NCBI GenBank assembly: GCA_014238285.1
Contig: JABABK010000005.1
Location: 42,457-106,456 of the forward strand
Direction: 5' to 3'
Length of the DNA stretch: 64,000 nucleotides
Source: Hellea sp.
GTDB taxonomy: Bacteria; Pseudomonadota; Alphaproteobacteria; Caulobacterales; Maricaulaceae
The notes under the pieces were generated by a model that did not search any database, had not been told where the DNA came from, and worked only from the letters and a program-made list of their open reading frames with translations. A program made the position numbers and the translations under genes. Shown here one piece after another: positions 8,701 to 17,121 of the stretch; within the stretch, counting starts at the first letter, position 1; every line of letters starts with the position of its first letter.

Positions 8701-8704
8701 TTAG
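5702..8704 (+). CDS. SUV3-like superfamily 2 RNA helicase
   Basis: The protein is 1000 residues long. The helicase core carries Walker A APTNTGKTH (K21), a Walker B DEVQ at 101-104, motif III-like LGAETARPL, motif IV-V DFLVATDAIGMGLNLDADHVAF and motif VI QIAGRAGRF (264-272). This pattern is that of mitochondrial SUV3 and its alphaproteobacterial relatives, ATP-dependent helicases linked to RNA turnover. The last 190 residues are low-complexity (Ala/Glu/Thr, then Lys/Pro/Arg-rich), probably a disordered RNA-binding tail. No clear Shine-Dalgarno precedes the ATG, so the message may be leaderless or weakly initiated. It lies two bases from the S4 gene, with ferredoxin and carD beyond, the conserved order in this class. 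Confidence 0.9.
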   Translation: MSISYVSPILKAILAPTNTGKTHYAIERMLARESGVIGLPLRLLAREIYDKICELKGPKLCALITGEEKIIPLHARYFVCTVEAMPQKPSDNGRFAFVAIDEVQLVGHPERGHIFTDRVLHSRGSEETLFLGAETARPLLAELIPDLDFETRERFSQLAYSGPTKITRLPKRSVIVAFSATEVYAIAELIRRFRGGAAIVMGALSPRTRNAQAELYQSGEVDFLVATDAIGMGLNLDADHVAFASLRKFDGRKRRRLSAMEVGQIAGRAGRFRNDGTFGSTGDCLPFDDELVARIENHAYEPMRSAEWRNTHLDLSSIHNLQESLARPSHHPRLRRIAEAIDESALERFAQMDDIDQGLKNENYVRLIWEVCQIPDFRNMTIDTHVKLIRDIYDQLTSKSGGLTAEFLNKQISALDHIEGGVDILATRLAHIRTWTYCAHKSNWHDDAAYWVNRTRQIEDKLSDALHEKLTARFVDRRTRALIRGIGAYMEATIKDDGEVWVEDHKIGRLIGLSFEVDESQSELEAKALRETAEKAVGPEVNRRLTSIVGGTHAIFTISNDGKVVWGGNPVGKISKGGSVFNPDVNVIGAELGQGNLRDMAEDRMRDFLRTEAKEKLAPLQALKDLNEKADTAPEVKGFAYTLFENFGHLDRRIHGRAVNDLSQDARKPFRELGVTFGQYDVYMREMIRPKPTSLLSNLIAFGAGGDRKPFIPFAGVTSIANEGELSAANFTANSIALAGYKACGPRIIRFDILNRLAAVVRQAQRESGTRRFRVMQEMLALLGCTYEEMRGVLTSLGYKHEVVEKDAATELRPELAAAVPSRFVEPAKDASQADTGKADTSQANKGETTPEQAAERTPEQSVENPTEASAEKAETAPPPAPKVIKDSVKIHSHKRPQPDHKPLNVYNTRVTNEDGSFTETENREFWFMPFKSKKGGKPKGNYKDRPASGKPFKKPKYKKEKPSQSRQPGHSKPEPRRDEDSPFAALAALRKGGTSKDKP

Positions 8705-8706
8705 TT

Positions 8707-9027
8707 TTGCCGCAAGAAAAGCCCGAACCCCGAACTGGCCAACGTCTAGATATATGGCTGTTTCGTACGCGACTTTTAAAGAGCCGCGGCGTGGCTGGAA
8801 ATTTCATCTCAAAAGGAAAAATTCGAATCTCTAGGCACACAAAGACACACCGCGTCAAAAAACCAAGTTTTAGTGTATCGGTGGACGATGAGATAAGTTT
8901 TATACGCGGCACCACTCTTCTCGTGGTCAAAGTTATTGGTTTTCCAACCCGGCGTGGCCCCGCGCTAGAGGCCAGAGAATTCTACAGTTTAATTTCCACA
9001 CAAACATGTGACAGTGATAGCAGTTGA
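8707..9027 (+). CDS. S4-domain RNA-binding protein (Hsp15-like)
   Basis: The 106-residue protein is built on an S4 RNA-binding fold: RLDIWLFRTRLLKSRGVAGNFISKGKIRI, then a strand-rich VSVDDEISFI. This is the HslR/Hsp15 type, which in E. coli binds 50S subunits carrying stalled nascent chains. The start appears to be TTG at 8707, two bases after the helicase stop, which implies translational coupling. AAGGA sits about 14 bases upstream, farther than usual. The C-terminus keeps the family's RRGPALEAREFYSLI-like ending. Confidence 0.85.
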   Translation: MPQEKPEPRTGQRLDIWLFRTRLLKSRGVAGNFISKGKIRISRHTKTHRVKKPSFSVSVDDEISFIRGTTLLVVKVIGFPTRRGPALEAREFYSLISTQTCDSDSS

Positions 9028-9096
9028 CAAATCTCGCCGTAATCTCCAAATGCCCTGCAATAACTAGCACCTTGAGCCATTTTAAAGAGCCCAATC

Positions 9097-9441
9097 ATGA
9101 CCTATATCGTCAAAGACGAATGTATTAAATGCAAATTTATGGACTGCATCGAAGTCTGTCCCGTTGACTGTTTTTACGAAGGCGAAAATATGCTCGTCAT
9201 TCATCCTGACGAATGTATTGATTGCGGCGTGTGCGAACCTGAATGCCCGGTCGACGCGATTGTCCCAGACACTGAAGATGATCCTGACGGCAAATGGCTT
9301 GAAATCAATTCAAAATATGCCGAAGTTTGGCCCGTTATCACCCTAAAAGGTGAGCCGCCGGCAGATGCTGAAAAATTCGAGTCAGAAACAGGTAAGTTTG
9401 AAAAATACTTCAGCGAAAAGCCCGGAAAAGGCGATTTATAA
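9097..9441 (+). CDS. fdxA: Seven-iron ferredoxin (3Fe-4S / 4Fe-4S)
   Basis: The 114-residue low-potential electron carrier has cysteines at 9, 12, 17, 21, 25, 40, 43, 46 and 50, the same register as Azotobacter ferredoxin I. These bind one 3Fe-4S and one 4Fe-4S cluster. The C-terminal half, acidic and ending in a lysine-rich [12 protein letters not shown], matches the long alphaproteobacterial FdxA. A TTGACA hexamer at 9024-9029 may be part of its promoter, though no good -10 follows. It sits between the S4 gene and carD. Confidence 0.96.
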   Translation: MTYIVKDECIKCKFMDCIEVCPVDCFYEGENMLVIHPDECIDCGVCEPECPVDAIVPDTEDDPDGKWLEINSKYAEVWPVITLKGEPPADAEKFESETGKFEKYFSEKPGKGDL

Positions 9442-9543
9442 CGTCTTACAAGGCCTCAAAGGCTGTTTATTACTCCAAATATGAAGTTTTTTTAGTGCAT
9501 CACTGGATTTTAAGGCATTTTTCTGTTATAATATGAATTCAAA

Positions 9544-9581
9544 AGCGCGGTTCGGGTCTAATCTAGCCGCGCTATTTATTT
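9544..9581 (+). terminator. Likely terminator after fdxA
   Basis: AGCGCGG (9544-9550) pairs perfectly with CCGCGCT (9567-9573) around a 16-base loop and is followed by ATTTATTT. The T-rich tail overlaps an in-frame TTG at 9580, which argues that carD starts further downstream. Confidence 0.6.
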
Positions 9582-9639
9582 GAAAAAACCTAAAGCGGAT
9601 GCCCCTCTAATAACTCCGCAAGATATGGGAATACAAAAT

Positions 9640-10260
9640 ATGGCGTCTCCAAAAAGTTCCGCTAAAGGCGGGAAGAAAAAGCCAAACATCAAATTCAAAA
9701 TCGGACAACACATCGTATACCCCGCCCACGGCGTGGGTCATGTGACCGGTATTGAACAAGAAGTTATCGCTGGCTTTGACATCGAAGTTTACGTTGTCTT
9801 ATTTGAGCAAGATAAAATGACCCTGCGCGTTCCAACTGCCAAATCAGGCACATCAGGCATGCGTCCACTATCCAATGAGAATGTCCTAAAGGATAGTTTC
9901 ACGACCCTTAAAGGCCGGGCTCGTATTAAACGGACTATGTGGAGCCGGCGTGCTCAGGAATATGAAGCCAAGATCAACTCTGGTGACATGATCCTCGTCT
10001 CAGAAGTCGTTCGCGATCTTCACCGCGGCGAAACACAGCCGGACCAATCCTACTCAGAGCGTCAACTTTATGAAAGCGCGCTTGATCGTTTGGTCCGTGA
10101 AATCGCGGCTATCAACAAAACCAATCGCGGCGTCGCCCTCGAGGAAGTTTTAGATACTCTGACGAGAGCCCGTAATCGCCAAGCGGCAAAAGCTGCTAAA
10201 GCTGCAGAAGAAGAAAATGACAATGCCGAAGAAGCTTCAGGCGACGCAGCCGCAGCTTAA
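9640..10260 (+). CDS. carD: CarD-family transcription regulator
   Basis: CarD-type proteins bind the RNA polymerase beta subunit and stabilise open promoter complexes. The RID/Tudor-like domain is clear (FKIGQHIVYPAHGVGHVTGIEQ, then VLFEQDKMTLRVPT), followed by the helical DNA-contacting domain with RARIKRTMWSRRAQEYEAKI and DLHRGE. The tail is Ala/Glu-rich. I start at the ATG at 9640 (MASPKSSAKGGKKK), which has GGGA eight bases upstream and gives a family-like N-terminus. An ATG at 9625 and a TTG at 9580 are in frame, but the latter lies in the preceding terminator. Gene order with fdxA and the helicase is conserved in the class. Confidence 0.92.
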   Translation: MASPKSSAKGGKKKPNIKFKIGQHIVYPAHGVGHVTGIEQEVIAGFDIEVYVVLFEQDKMTLRVPTAKSGTSGMRPLSNENVLKDSFTTLKGRARIKRTMWSRRAQEYEAKINSGDMILVSEVVRDLHRGETQPDQSYSERQLYESALDRLVREIAAINKTNRGVALEEVLDTLTRARNRQAAKAAKAAEEENDNAEEASGDAAAA

Positions 10261-10283
10261 ATTTTTCTGATATTCGAAAATTA

Positions 10284-10309
10284 AGGCCTCGCGCATGCGG
10301 GGCTTTTTT
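10284..10309 (+). terminator. Intrinsic terminator of carD
   Basis: GGCCTCGC and GCGGGGC pair (one G-U) around a four-base loop and are followed by TTTTTT. It stands 24 bases after the carD stop and just before the stop of the convergent nuclease gene, so it may act in both directions. Confidence 0.85.
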
Positions 10310-10320
10310 AGTGCAATGCT

Positions 10321-11160
10321 CTAATCCAAAACCTCTAACCGTTCAGGATGATCCAAAACAACCATTGGACCGTTTTGCATTTCTACCCATCCACGGACGC
10401 GCACACGGGCGCCTTCAATGGATAGAGGATCAAGGCCGTTGGCGTTGAACCGCTTCTGGCCATCCTTACTGACATAGATCGTAAAATCAGTCCGGTAATC
10501 CGACCCAAAGTTTAGAAACATTTTATCCCTCACTTTAGCCACTGATGTTACCACGCCTTCGACAAGTTGAAAGCTATCCATGTCTTGTGCGAGCTTATCC
10601 GCATCCGGCGACCGGACGGCATAATATGAGTGGCCCCAAATGCCCCGTTTATCAGCGCGCGCCTCGTGCTCGGCCTCGTATAACAAACTCGAATTTTGCC
10701 AGGTATCAGGCCATGTATAAACACGGCCAAATCCGCGGCGGATCATTTCTTCTTGCACCCAGATCTTTTGCTCGCCTTCGTCATCCAATAAGTAAACTTG
10801 CGCGAGAGCTCGATCATAACGGTCCCGTGTCAAACCTCCATAATAAAGTCGAACCGTCTGCCCTAAAGTTAATTTTGACAATTCTGCTTTGGCCTCTTCT
10901 CCCAACGGCCAAGCCTTAAAACCAGAACGGCCCAGTGGTAATTTTGGCGCCTGCATTGACGACAGTCTGACCTTCAAGCCACTATCCAAAAACAATGTAT
11001 CGCCATCGACTATGCTTTCAACGCGGCCCGTTTCGCCGGCCTGCATCGGCTTGTCCTCGGCCGTAACCGTTCCGGAAATTAAAGTGCTCGCCAACAGAAC
11101 CGCGTTGCGCATCCAGCGAAAATTAGATTTATATGTGGTGATAGGGTTCATTACAGACAT
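10321..11160 (-). CDS. Secreted thermonuclease-family (SNase-like) protein
   Basis: The domain is a staphylococcal-nuclease fold (about residues 44-175): VESIVDGDTLFL, a VRLSSMQAPKLP strand where the first catalytic Arg sits, GEEAKAEL with the catalytic Glu, and RDRYDRALAQVYL with the second Arg. A C-terminal beta-rich extension (VEGVVTSVAKVRDKMFLNFG...IYVSKDGQ) resembles an OB fold. The N-terminus NAVLLASTLISGTVTAED looks like a signal peptide. It would hydrolyse nucleic acid in the periplasm or outside the cell. The start is uncertain: ATG codons at 11160, 11151 and 11112 all lack a strong ribosome-binding site. A start at 11235 would reach the edge of the tRNA gene. Confidence 0.85.
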   Translation of the reverse strand: MSVMNPITTYKSNFRWMRNAVLLASTLISGTVTAEDKPMQAGETGRVESIVDGDTLFLDSGLKVRLSSMQAPKLPLGRSGFKAWPLGEEAKAELSKLTLGQTVRLYYGGLTRDRYDRALAQVYLLDDEGEQKIWVQEEMIRRGFGRVYTWPDTWQNSSLLYEAEHEARADKRGIWGHSYYAVRSPDADKLAQDMDSFQLVEGVVTSVAKVRDKMFLNFGSDYRTDFTIYVSKDGQKRFNANGLDPLSIEGARVRVRGWVEMQNGPMVVLDHPERLEVLD

Positions 11161-11242
11161 AATGAACAGCGAAGGATTAAAGCGCAAGGTCAGAACTGTT
11201 TTCTGTTGGAAACCACTCAATGACTGTCTAAACAACCCTAAA

Positions 11243-11319
11243 GTCCCCGTAGCTCAGTCGGATAGAGCATCAGATTCCTAATCTGGAGGCCAGTGGTTCA
11301 AATCCACTCGGGGACGCCA
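11243..11319 (+). tRNA. tRNA-Arg (anticodon CCT)
   Basis: A complete cloverleaf is visible. The acceptor arms are GTCCCCG and CGGGGAC, the D-arm contains TAGCTCAGTCGGATAGAGCA, the anticodon stem CAGAT/ATCTG holds the loop TCCTA with anticodon CCT reading AGG, and the T-arm contains GGTTCAAATCC. CCA is encoded at 11317-11319. It is the only tRNA in the window. Confidence 0.95.
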
Positions 11320-11427
11320 CTAACTCATTTTATAATATAGGTCATCTTTCTAATTCGGTGACGTTACCATTGACCCCTCCCAGCTATTCTTTATGTATCG
11401 CCGCATAGAGATTTAAGGACTAGGTAA

Positions 11428-13221
11428 ATGGGATTTTTCGAGGCATTGGGGCGCGAATATAAATATCTGAGCGCTGTGTTGCGTATGCTCAAGGCTACAA
11501 AACATATCACAGCGGAATCCAATGACTTAATCTGTGACCACATTGAAGGCTGGGTTGACAAATATGGCTCCAATATTGCCTTTATTGAAAACGACAGAAA
11601 ATTCACGTTTGACGATGTTGAAACCTATGCCAACCGCGTTGCAGGATGGGCGATTGAAGAGGGTTATAAGCCCGGCGAAACCGTCGCCATTTTCGTTCAA
11701 AACCGCTTAGAATATGTTGCGCTCTGGTATGGCTTTACCAAAGCGGGAGTCATACCGGCTCTGATCAACTATCAACTCCTTGGACCTGCCCTTGCCCATT
11801 GTGTCAATATCTCGGATGCCCGTCATCTAATTATGGATTCTGAATTAGTCGAGAATTGGGAATCTGCCAAATCCCATATTACAGGCGACATTGAAGTTTT
11901 GTCTGCCTATGGCGATGTATCAGGCTTTGGTAGCTTTGATTTAGCCATTTCAAAAATCACGCCCAACCGCCCCCCACGCGATATCCGCGAAGGTATCAAG
12001 GCCGGCGATCAATGTATGAAAATGTACACATCCGGTACAACCGGAATGCCCAAGGCTGCTAAAGTCACCCATGTGCGCGCGCAAAACTATATGACGGCCT
12101 TTGGGGTTGGCGCCAAAGTTAACGCGTCTGACCGAATGATGATGGTCTTGCCTATGTATCATGCCACAGGCGGATTATGCGGTGTTGGCGCGGCTATCTC
12201 AAACGGCGCTGCCGTGATTGTAAAGCGCAAATTTTCAGCCTCAAAGTTTTGGGACGACGCTTGCGAACATGAAGCCACCCTCTTTATGTATGTCGGTGAG
12301 CTTTGCCGCTTCTTACTCTCAACGCCGCCCCATGAAAAAGAACGTTCCCATAAAATTCGCTGGATCATGGGTAATGGCCTTCGCCCGGAGGTTTGGCCTA
12401 GCTTTGTTTCACGCTTTAACATCCCCCATGTTTTGGAATTTTACGGCGCAACAGAAGGCAATGCTAGCCTCATCAACATTGACGGACCCATTGGGGCTGT
12501 TGGCCGGATACCGAATTATTTGAAGTTCAAATTCAATCTCGACATCGTCCGCTATGACGTTGAGACTAATTCTAACGTTCGTGGTTCAGATGGCTTTTGC
12601 CTTCGCGCTGACGATCTAGAGCCCGGAGAACTAATCGGTGAAATCCGCCAGGATGATGCTCGTTTTCGGTTTGACGGCTATGAAGGCAAGGAAGCGACAC
12701 AAAAGAAAATCCTACGCGACGTTTTCAAAAAAGGCGACGCTTGGTTTAGAACTGGCGATTTGATGAAACGCGACGCACTGGGCTATTATTATTTCGTTGA
12801 TCGTGTTGGCGATACGTTTCGCTGGAAAGCGGAGAATGTTGCAACGGGCGAAGTCGCGGCTGTCCTTGGTCTTTTTGAAGGCATTACACAGGCCAATGTC
12901 TACGGAGTCCAAGTCCCTGGCTATGATGGCCGCGCCGGTATGGCCGCTCTGGTTTCAGAAAATCTGCCTGACCTGAAAAAACTCAAGGAACATGTTGATA
13001 ATTCGCTCCCGCATTATGCCCGCCCCGTTTTTCTACGGCTTTCAAACGAATCTGAAACAACATCGACTTTCAAGTTTAAAAAAACCAACCTCGTCAAAGC
13101 AGGTTTTGACCCGGAGAATATTGATGAACCGCTTTACTACGCCAACGCCGAAACAGGCGCATATGAGCTGCTGGATAAAAATATATTTGAAGCCATAAAG
13201 AACGCCGCGAAGAGACTGTAA
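11428..13221 (+). CDS. Long-chain acyl-CoA synthetase, FATP family
   Basis: The 597-residue AMP-forming ligase activates long-chain fatty acids to acyl-CoA. The ATP-binding signature MYTSGTTGMPKAAKVTH is at about residues 195-211, FYGATEGNASLIN is the adenylate motif, and WFRTGDLMKRDALGYYYFVDRVGDTFRWKAENV is the FATP/SLC27-type core near 430-470. The C-terminus DEPLYYANAETGAYELLDKNIF... also fits that subfamily rather than FadD. TAAGGACTAGGT gives a good ribosome-binding site before the ATG. It begins a five-gene run (to 16037) with gaps of a few bases or overlaps at most junctions, probably one transcript for lipid uptake and turnover (inference). Confidence 0.92.
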   Translation: MGFFEALGREYKYLSAVLRMLKATKHITAESNDLICDHIEGWVDKYGSNIAFIENDRKFTFDDVETYANRVAGWAIEEGYKPGETVAIFVQNRLEYVALWYGFTKAGVIPALINYQLLGPALAHCVNISDARHLIMDSELVENWESAKSHITGDIEVLSAYGDVSGFGSFDLAISKITPNRPPRDIREGIKAGDQCMKMYTSGTTGMPKAAKVTHVRAQNYMTAFGVGAKVNASDRMMMVLPMYHATGGLCGVGAAISNGAAVIVKRKFSASKFWDDACEHEATLFMYVGELCRFLLSTPPHEKERSHKIRWIMGNGLRPEVWPSFVSRFNIPHVLEFYGATEGNASLINIDGPIGAVGRIPNYLKFKFNLDIVRYDVETNSNVRGSDGFCLRADDLEPGELIGEIRQDDARFRFDGYEGKEATQKKILRDVFKKGDAWFRTGDLMKRDALGYYYFVDRVGDTFRWKAENVATGEVAAVLGLFEGITQANVYGVQVPGYDGRAGMAALVSENLPDLKKLKEHVDNSLPHYARPVFLRLSNESETTSTFKFKKTNLVKAGFDPENIDEPLYYANAETGAYELLDKNIFEAIKNAAKRL

Positions 13222-13223
13222 TC

Positions 13224-13775
13224 ATGTTACCCGGTGACATTCTCAAATTCTGGTTTGAAGAAACACCAAAGAAACTTCACTTCAATTCTAACCCCGGATT
13301 TGATGCAGATATTCGGCAAAGTTTTGAAGACCTAGCGATCGAGACCGCAGCTCTGTGTACAAAAAATGTGCATGATTGGGAGGGTACACCTGAAGGTGCC
13401 CTTGCGCTAATAATTATGCTAGATCAGTTTCCCCGTAATATGTATCGCGGCACCGCTGCCGCCTTTACCTGGGACTCCTCGTCTCTTGCCATTGCTAAAC
13501 GCTGTGTTGAGAAAGGATTTGATTTAAAGACACCTCTGGATCGCCGCGCCTTTATCTATACACCGTTCATGCATAGTGAAACGCTTGATGACCAGCGCCG
13601 TAGTGTGTCCTTGGCAGACCAAAGACTGGATGATGAAAATACACTCTTTCATGCCAAAGCCCACATGAAAGTTATTGAGCAATTTGGCCGCTTTCCCCAC
13701 CGCAATGAAATTCTTGGCCGTCAAAGTACTGAAGAAGAAGTCCAGTATTTGAGCGGCGGCGGGTATACGCCATGA
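13224..13775 (+). CDS. DUF924 family protein
   Basis: The 183-residue soluble, mostly helical protein matches DUF924: ILKFWFEETPKKLHF at the N-terminus, LALIIMLDQFPRNMYRGTAAAF, a Phe/His-rich AFIYTPFMHSETLDDQ, and the closing GRFPHRNEILGR. The fold resembles a TPR-like helical bundle and no biochemical role is firmly established. It begins two bases after the acyl-CoA synthetase stop and overlaps the next gene by four bases, so it is translationally coupled. Confidence 0.88.
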   Translation: MLPGDILKFWFEETPKKLHFNSNPGFDADIRQSFEDLAIETAALCTKNVHDWEGTPEGALALIIMLDQFPRNMYRGTAAAFTWDSSSLAIAKRCVEKGFDLKTPLDRRAFIYTPFMHSETLDDQRRSVSLADQRLDDENTLFHAKAHMKVIEQFGRFPHRNEILGRQSTEEEVQYLSGGGYTP

Positions 13776-14383
13776 AAACCATTGGAATAATAATTTTTGA
13801 CGATGCCGAAGAATTGGATTTCGTCGGCCCCTACGAAGTATTCCAAATGATTAATGAGGTCGCCAACCGCATGGAACAATCTAATTTGGTCGACGTCAAA
13901 CTCATATCAGAAACCGGCAATGACATCACCGGAATTAAGGGCATGCGAGTTGGGGCACATGCATCAATACAGCAGATCCACCGATTAGACATATTATGCG
14001 TCCCTGGAGGACAAGGCAGTCGATCGGTTATTAAAAACCCAAATTTACTAAGTTGGGTTAAAAATATTTCAAACGACTGCGAATGGATCACGAGCGTATG
14101 CACGGGCGCTTTTGTGCTGGCAAAAGCTGGTTTGACTAAAGATAAAAACATTACGACCCATTGGGCCGCTTTTGATGAATTTAAGCAGCTCGGCCTTGAG
14201 GGAAATTTAAATGCAGGCGTGAGATATATACAGGACGGAAATCTTGTCACTTCTGCGGGTGTTTCGGCCGGGATAGATATGGCGTTATGGTTGACGGGAC
14301 AGTTATTTTCGCCCGGTTTTGCCAGAGCTGTTCAGCTCGCAATGGAGTATGATCCGGCGCCGCCTTATACAGATGAAATCTAA
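13772..14383 (+). CDS. DJ-1/PfpI family protein (isonitrile hydratase-like)
   Basis: The 203-residue class I glutamine-amidotransferase-like protein has ILCVPGGQGSR before the nucleophile elbow and SVCTGAFVLAKAGLT with Cys110, followed by TTHW, where the partner His is expected. The closing GFARAVQLAMEYDPAPPY is typical of the isonitrile hydratase / transcription-regulator-like branch, but no AraC DNA-binding domain is attached. The exact substrate is unknown. The start overlaps the DUF924 stop as ATGA. Confidence 0.88.
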   Translation: MKTIGIIIFDDAEELDFVGPYEVFQMINEVANRMEQSNLVDVKLISETGNDITGIKGMRVGAHASIQQIHRLDILCVPGGQGSRSVIKNPNLLSWVKNISNDCEWITSVCTGAFVLAKAGLTKDKNITTHWAAFDEFKQLGLEGNLNAGVRYIQDGNLVTSAGVSAGIDMALWLTGQLFSPGFARAVQLAMEYDPAPPYTDEI

Positions 14384-14445
14384 ACAAGACTTGCACCCAA
14401 ATTATATCTTCCTACTTATAATTAGAACAAAGCTTTAAGGCCGTT

Positions 14446-15405
14446 ATGAAATCCCCAAAAGACATTGCCGAAGAACTCCGCGCTCAACTCGAAAAATTGA
14501 AATCCGCCAAGGACAATGTTTCAAATTTTCAAATCAATAACTTCCATCAAAACTTTCGTCGACTAACCAATCAATTTGATACGCCGGGGCCGAAAATGAA
14601 CAGCATTGTCAATTTCAATGTCCCTGATGATCGCAACCCTATACCGGTTCGTTTGTACGAGCCTTTCAATGCCGTAAAAGAGCCTGGCCCGACCCTGATT
14701 TACCTTCATGGCGGCGGGTTTGTGACCTGCGATATCAGCACCCATGAGGGCATATGTTTACGCATGGCCAGCGGCTCTGGCTATCGTGTCCTATCTGTCG
14801 ATTACCGACTTGCGCCTCAAAACCCATTCCCCGCAGGTCCTGATGATTGCGAACGGGTTCTAAAATGGGCATTAGATGGCTACGGCGAGGAATACGGCAT
14901 TCACCGGCATAATATTGCGCTGGGCGGCGACAGTGCGGGCGGCAATATGACCGCCTATCTCGCGCAAAAATACCGTAAAGACCTGCGCTGCCAAATCCTG
15001 TTTTACCCGCTCATGCAATTAGTGCAGGTCAAGCCCCATAAGCCTGGTCCGCAAGATGTTCTGCCCCTTGGCGTTATGGCCTTAAAATTTATTGAACAGC
15101 ACTATGTGGCCGGGGCGGACGCTCAAAACACCCGCCTCTCGCCTCTGTTCGAAAAGAACCTTAAAAGCGTGCCGCCTACCTATATGCTGACCTGCGGTCT
15201 TGATCCTTTGAGGGTCGAAGGCAAAGCCTATGCTGACAAGCTCACAGCGGCAGGTGTTAGAGTGCTATACACTCACACCAAATCTATGCCGCACGGTTTT
15301 TTAAATTTTGCAAAGGCTTTTCCAAAAGCACGGAAAATACCGCTGGATGCAGCCGACTTTATGCGCCAATATATGGACGATAAAACTGAAATGAGTCCAT
15401 CTTGA
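14446..15405 (+). CDS. Alpha/beta hydrolase, hormone-sensitive-lipase family esterase
   Basis: The 319-residue protein has the HSL oxyanion motif HGGG at 88-91, the nucleophile motif GDSAGG with Ser163, the catalytic Asp253 in CGLDPLR, and His283 in PHGFLN. This is a complete triad for a carboxylesterase or lipase. No signal peptide is visible, so it is cytosolic. It follows the DJ-1 gene by 62 bases and overlaps the GST gene by four. The natural substrate is unknown; short acyl esters are usual for the family. Confidence 0.9.
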   Translation: MKSPKDIAEELRAQLEKLKSAKDNVSNFQINNFHQNFRRLTNQFDTPGPKMNSIVNFNVPDDRNPIPVRLYEPFNAVKEPGPTLIYLHGGGFVTCDISTHEGICLRMASGSGYRVLSVDYRLAPQNPFPAGPDDCERVLKWALDGYGEEYGIHRHNIALGGDSAGGNMTAYLAQKYRKDLRCQILFYPLMQLVQVKPHKPGPQDVLPLGVMALKFIEQHYVAGADAQNTRLSPLFEKNLKSVPPTYMLTCGLDPLRVEGKAYADKLTAAGVRVLYTHTKSMPHGFLNFAKAFPKARKIPLDAADFMRQYMDDKTEMSPS

Positions 15406-16037
15406 TCAAACTATTTGTACATCCCTTATCGACACCGTCCCTCGGCGTGGAATTCGCGGCCATAGCCAGCGGTATAAAGTTTGAGAAAAAAGTCGTCGAC
15501 CTGCAAAACGGTGAACAACGCTCGGATGATTATCTAGCCATTAACAGCGCTGGCAAAGTGCCCGCTCTCCAAGATGGTGATTTCCATCTCTCTGAAAGTC
15601 AGGCCATTATGCGCTATCTGGCGCGTCAGCAGGGATCAGATCTTTTTCCAGCAGATATTAAAGGCCAAGCCCATGTCGAGCAGTGGATGGACTATGTCGC
15701 CCACCACGTCCGCGCGCCCTTTGGCCGGATTCAGTTTAACCGTCTGGTCGCGCCCATGATCGGCCAACCCGTCGATGAAGCCTCCATCAAAATGGGCGTG
15801 CATTTTTTAGAGCAAAGCCTGCCAATCATTGATCAAAAACTCTCGGAAACAGAATTCCTCTGCGGCAATACTATGAGCCTTGCAGACATCACATTGCTGG
15901 CGTCTCTTGATCCCAGCGAAGCGCTGAAAATTGATCTTGAAAATTATCCATATTTGATTCGTTGGCGCGGCGCCCTAAGAGAACGAGACTTCTATCAAAA
16001 TGTACATACGCATTTTGGGGCTGAGATCGGATTATAG
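15402..16037 (+). CDS. Glutathione S-transferase
   Basis: The 211-residue protein has an N-terminal thioredoxin-like domain (KLFVHPLSTPSLGVEF, then GKVPALQDGDFHLSESQAIMRYLA with the glutathione-contacting Glu-Ser) and a C-terminal all-helical domain with CGNTMSLADITLLASLDPSEAL. The pattern is near theta/phi-type bacterial GSTs. The start is TTG at 15402, overlapping the preceding stop, which implies coupling. The stop meets the convergent desaturase gene with no gap. Confidence 0.92.
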   Translation: MIKLFVHPLSTPSLGVEFAAIASGIKFEKKVVDLQNGEQRSDDYLAINSAGKVPALQDGDFHLSESQAIMRYLARQQGSDLFPADIKGQAHVEQWMDYVAHHVRAPFGRIQFNRLVAPMIGQPVDEASIKMGVHFLEQSLPIIDQKLSETEFLCGNTMSLADITLLASLDPSEALKIDLENYPYLIRWRGALRERDFYQNVHTHFGAEIGL

Positions 16038-16976
16038 CTATCCCGGCAATCCCGGCGTTCCGGCTTGCTCTGGGTTTTCCGCAACATATTCGAGCTTAAT
16101 TTGCCCAGAATTTTGCCGTGATCCGTCATGAGAATAGCCGGGTGGTTGGAAGAAATATTTGAACCGCTGCGAAAATTTAAGCCCAGGCTGAAACGCGTCT
16201 TTGAAGATATTGATCATTTCCATAAAGGCAATTTTGACCGGATTAAATGTACCAATGGGCTTAACGACACCGTAAGCAATTTTCTCGGCGTCTTGCTCGG
16301 GCACAAAAGTTCCAAACATCTTATCCCAGATGATAAAAATACCGGCGAAATTACTGTCGAGATATCTTGGATTGGTGGCGTGGTGGACGCGGTGATGACT
16401 CGGCGTGTTGAAAATTGCTTCAAACCATGTCGGGCATTTATCAATGGCTTCCGTATGGATCCAGTATTGATAAATCAGATTGAGCGCCGCCACAAACGCA
16501 TACAAAACCGGGTGTATCCCAATAAGGATCAACGGCGATGTCATGAGCACAAAGCCGGTAAAGTGATTATTCCAGGGCTGGCGTAGAGCCGTACTCAAAT
16601 TATAATGCTCTGACGAGTGGTGCACCACATGGGCTGACCAGAACCATCGTATTTTATGGGAGGCATAATGCTTCCAGTAATAGATAAAATCTTGCGCAAT
16701 TAGCGCGGCGACAACTGCCCAAATGGAATAGCCCCAATCAAAAATTCGAAATTGCCACAACCACATCAAATAAACGTAACTGATAATACCAAACAGAATA
16801 TTGCCAACTAAATTGCCCACGCCCATGCCCATGGATGCCCAGGCATCTTTGATCTCATAGCGCCCGCCTAGCTTGCCTTTACGCACACCCAACCACTCTA
16901 GCGCGACGAAAAGCGCAAAAAATGGTATCGCATAAAGCAAAAGATAATCTGGATGGATATATGGAAAATCAGGCAT
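16038..16976 (-). CDS. Sterol desaturase / fatty acid hydroxylase superfamily membrane protein
   Basis: This 312-residue integral membrane di-iron enzyme has the characteristic histidine clusters: HYASH (KHYASHKIRWFW), HVVHHSSEH, and HRVHHATN. About four membrane segments precede and separate these. The family hydroxylates or desaturates lipids; the substrate here is unknown. I start at ATG 16976 (MPDFPYIHPDYLL), with GAGAG nearby; an ATG eleven codons upstream has no ribosome-binding site. It is convergent with the GST gene. Confidence 0.9.
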   Translation of the reverse strand: MPDFPYIHPDYLLLYAIPFFALFVALEWLGVRKGKLGGRYEIKDAWASMGMGVGNLVGNILFGIISYVYLMWLWQFRIFDWGYSIWAVVAALIAQDFIYYWKHYASHKIRWFWSAHVVHHSSEHYNLSTALRQPWNNHFTGFVLMTSPLILIGIHPVLYAFVAALNLIYQYWIHTEAIDKCPTWFEAIFNTPSHHRVHHATNPRYLDSNFAGIFIIWDKMFGTFVPEQDAEKIAYGVVKPIGTFNPVKIAFMEMINIFKDAFQPGLKFSQRFKYFFQPPGYSHDGSRQNSGQIKLEYVAENPEQAGTPGLPG

Positions 16977-17121
16977 GGCTCTCAATGCCAAAACAAATCG
17001 AAATGTCAATTGAACAAAACTAACTGCAGAAAGTTCACAAATCCCTGTTCCTGTCTTCGCCGCTGTCGCATAAGGGCAATAAAGCTGTTATAGACACACG
17101 AAATTTCACAGGATAGCGCTT

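Noticed and set aside
11243..11319. tRNA-Arg as an integration site
   Set aside because: No repeat of the tRNA 3' end was seen downstream and the following genes are an ordinary lipid operon.
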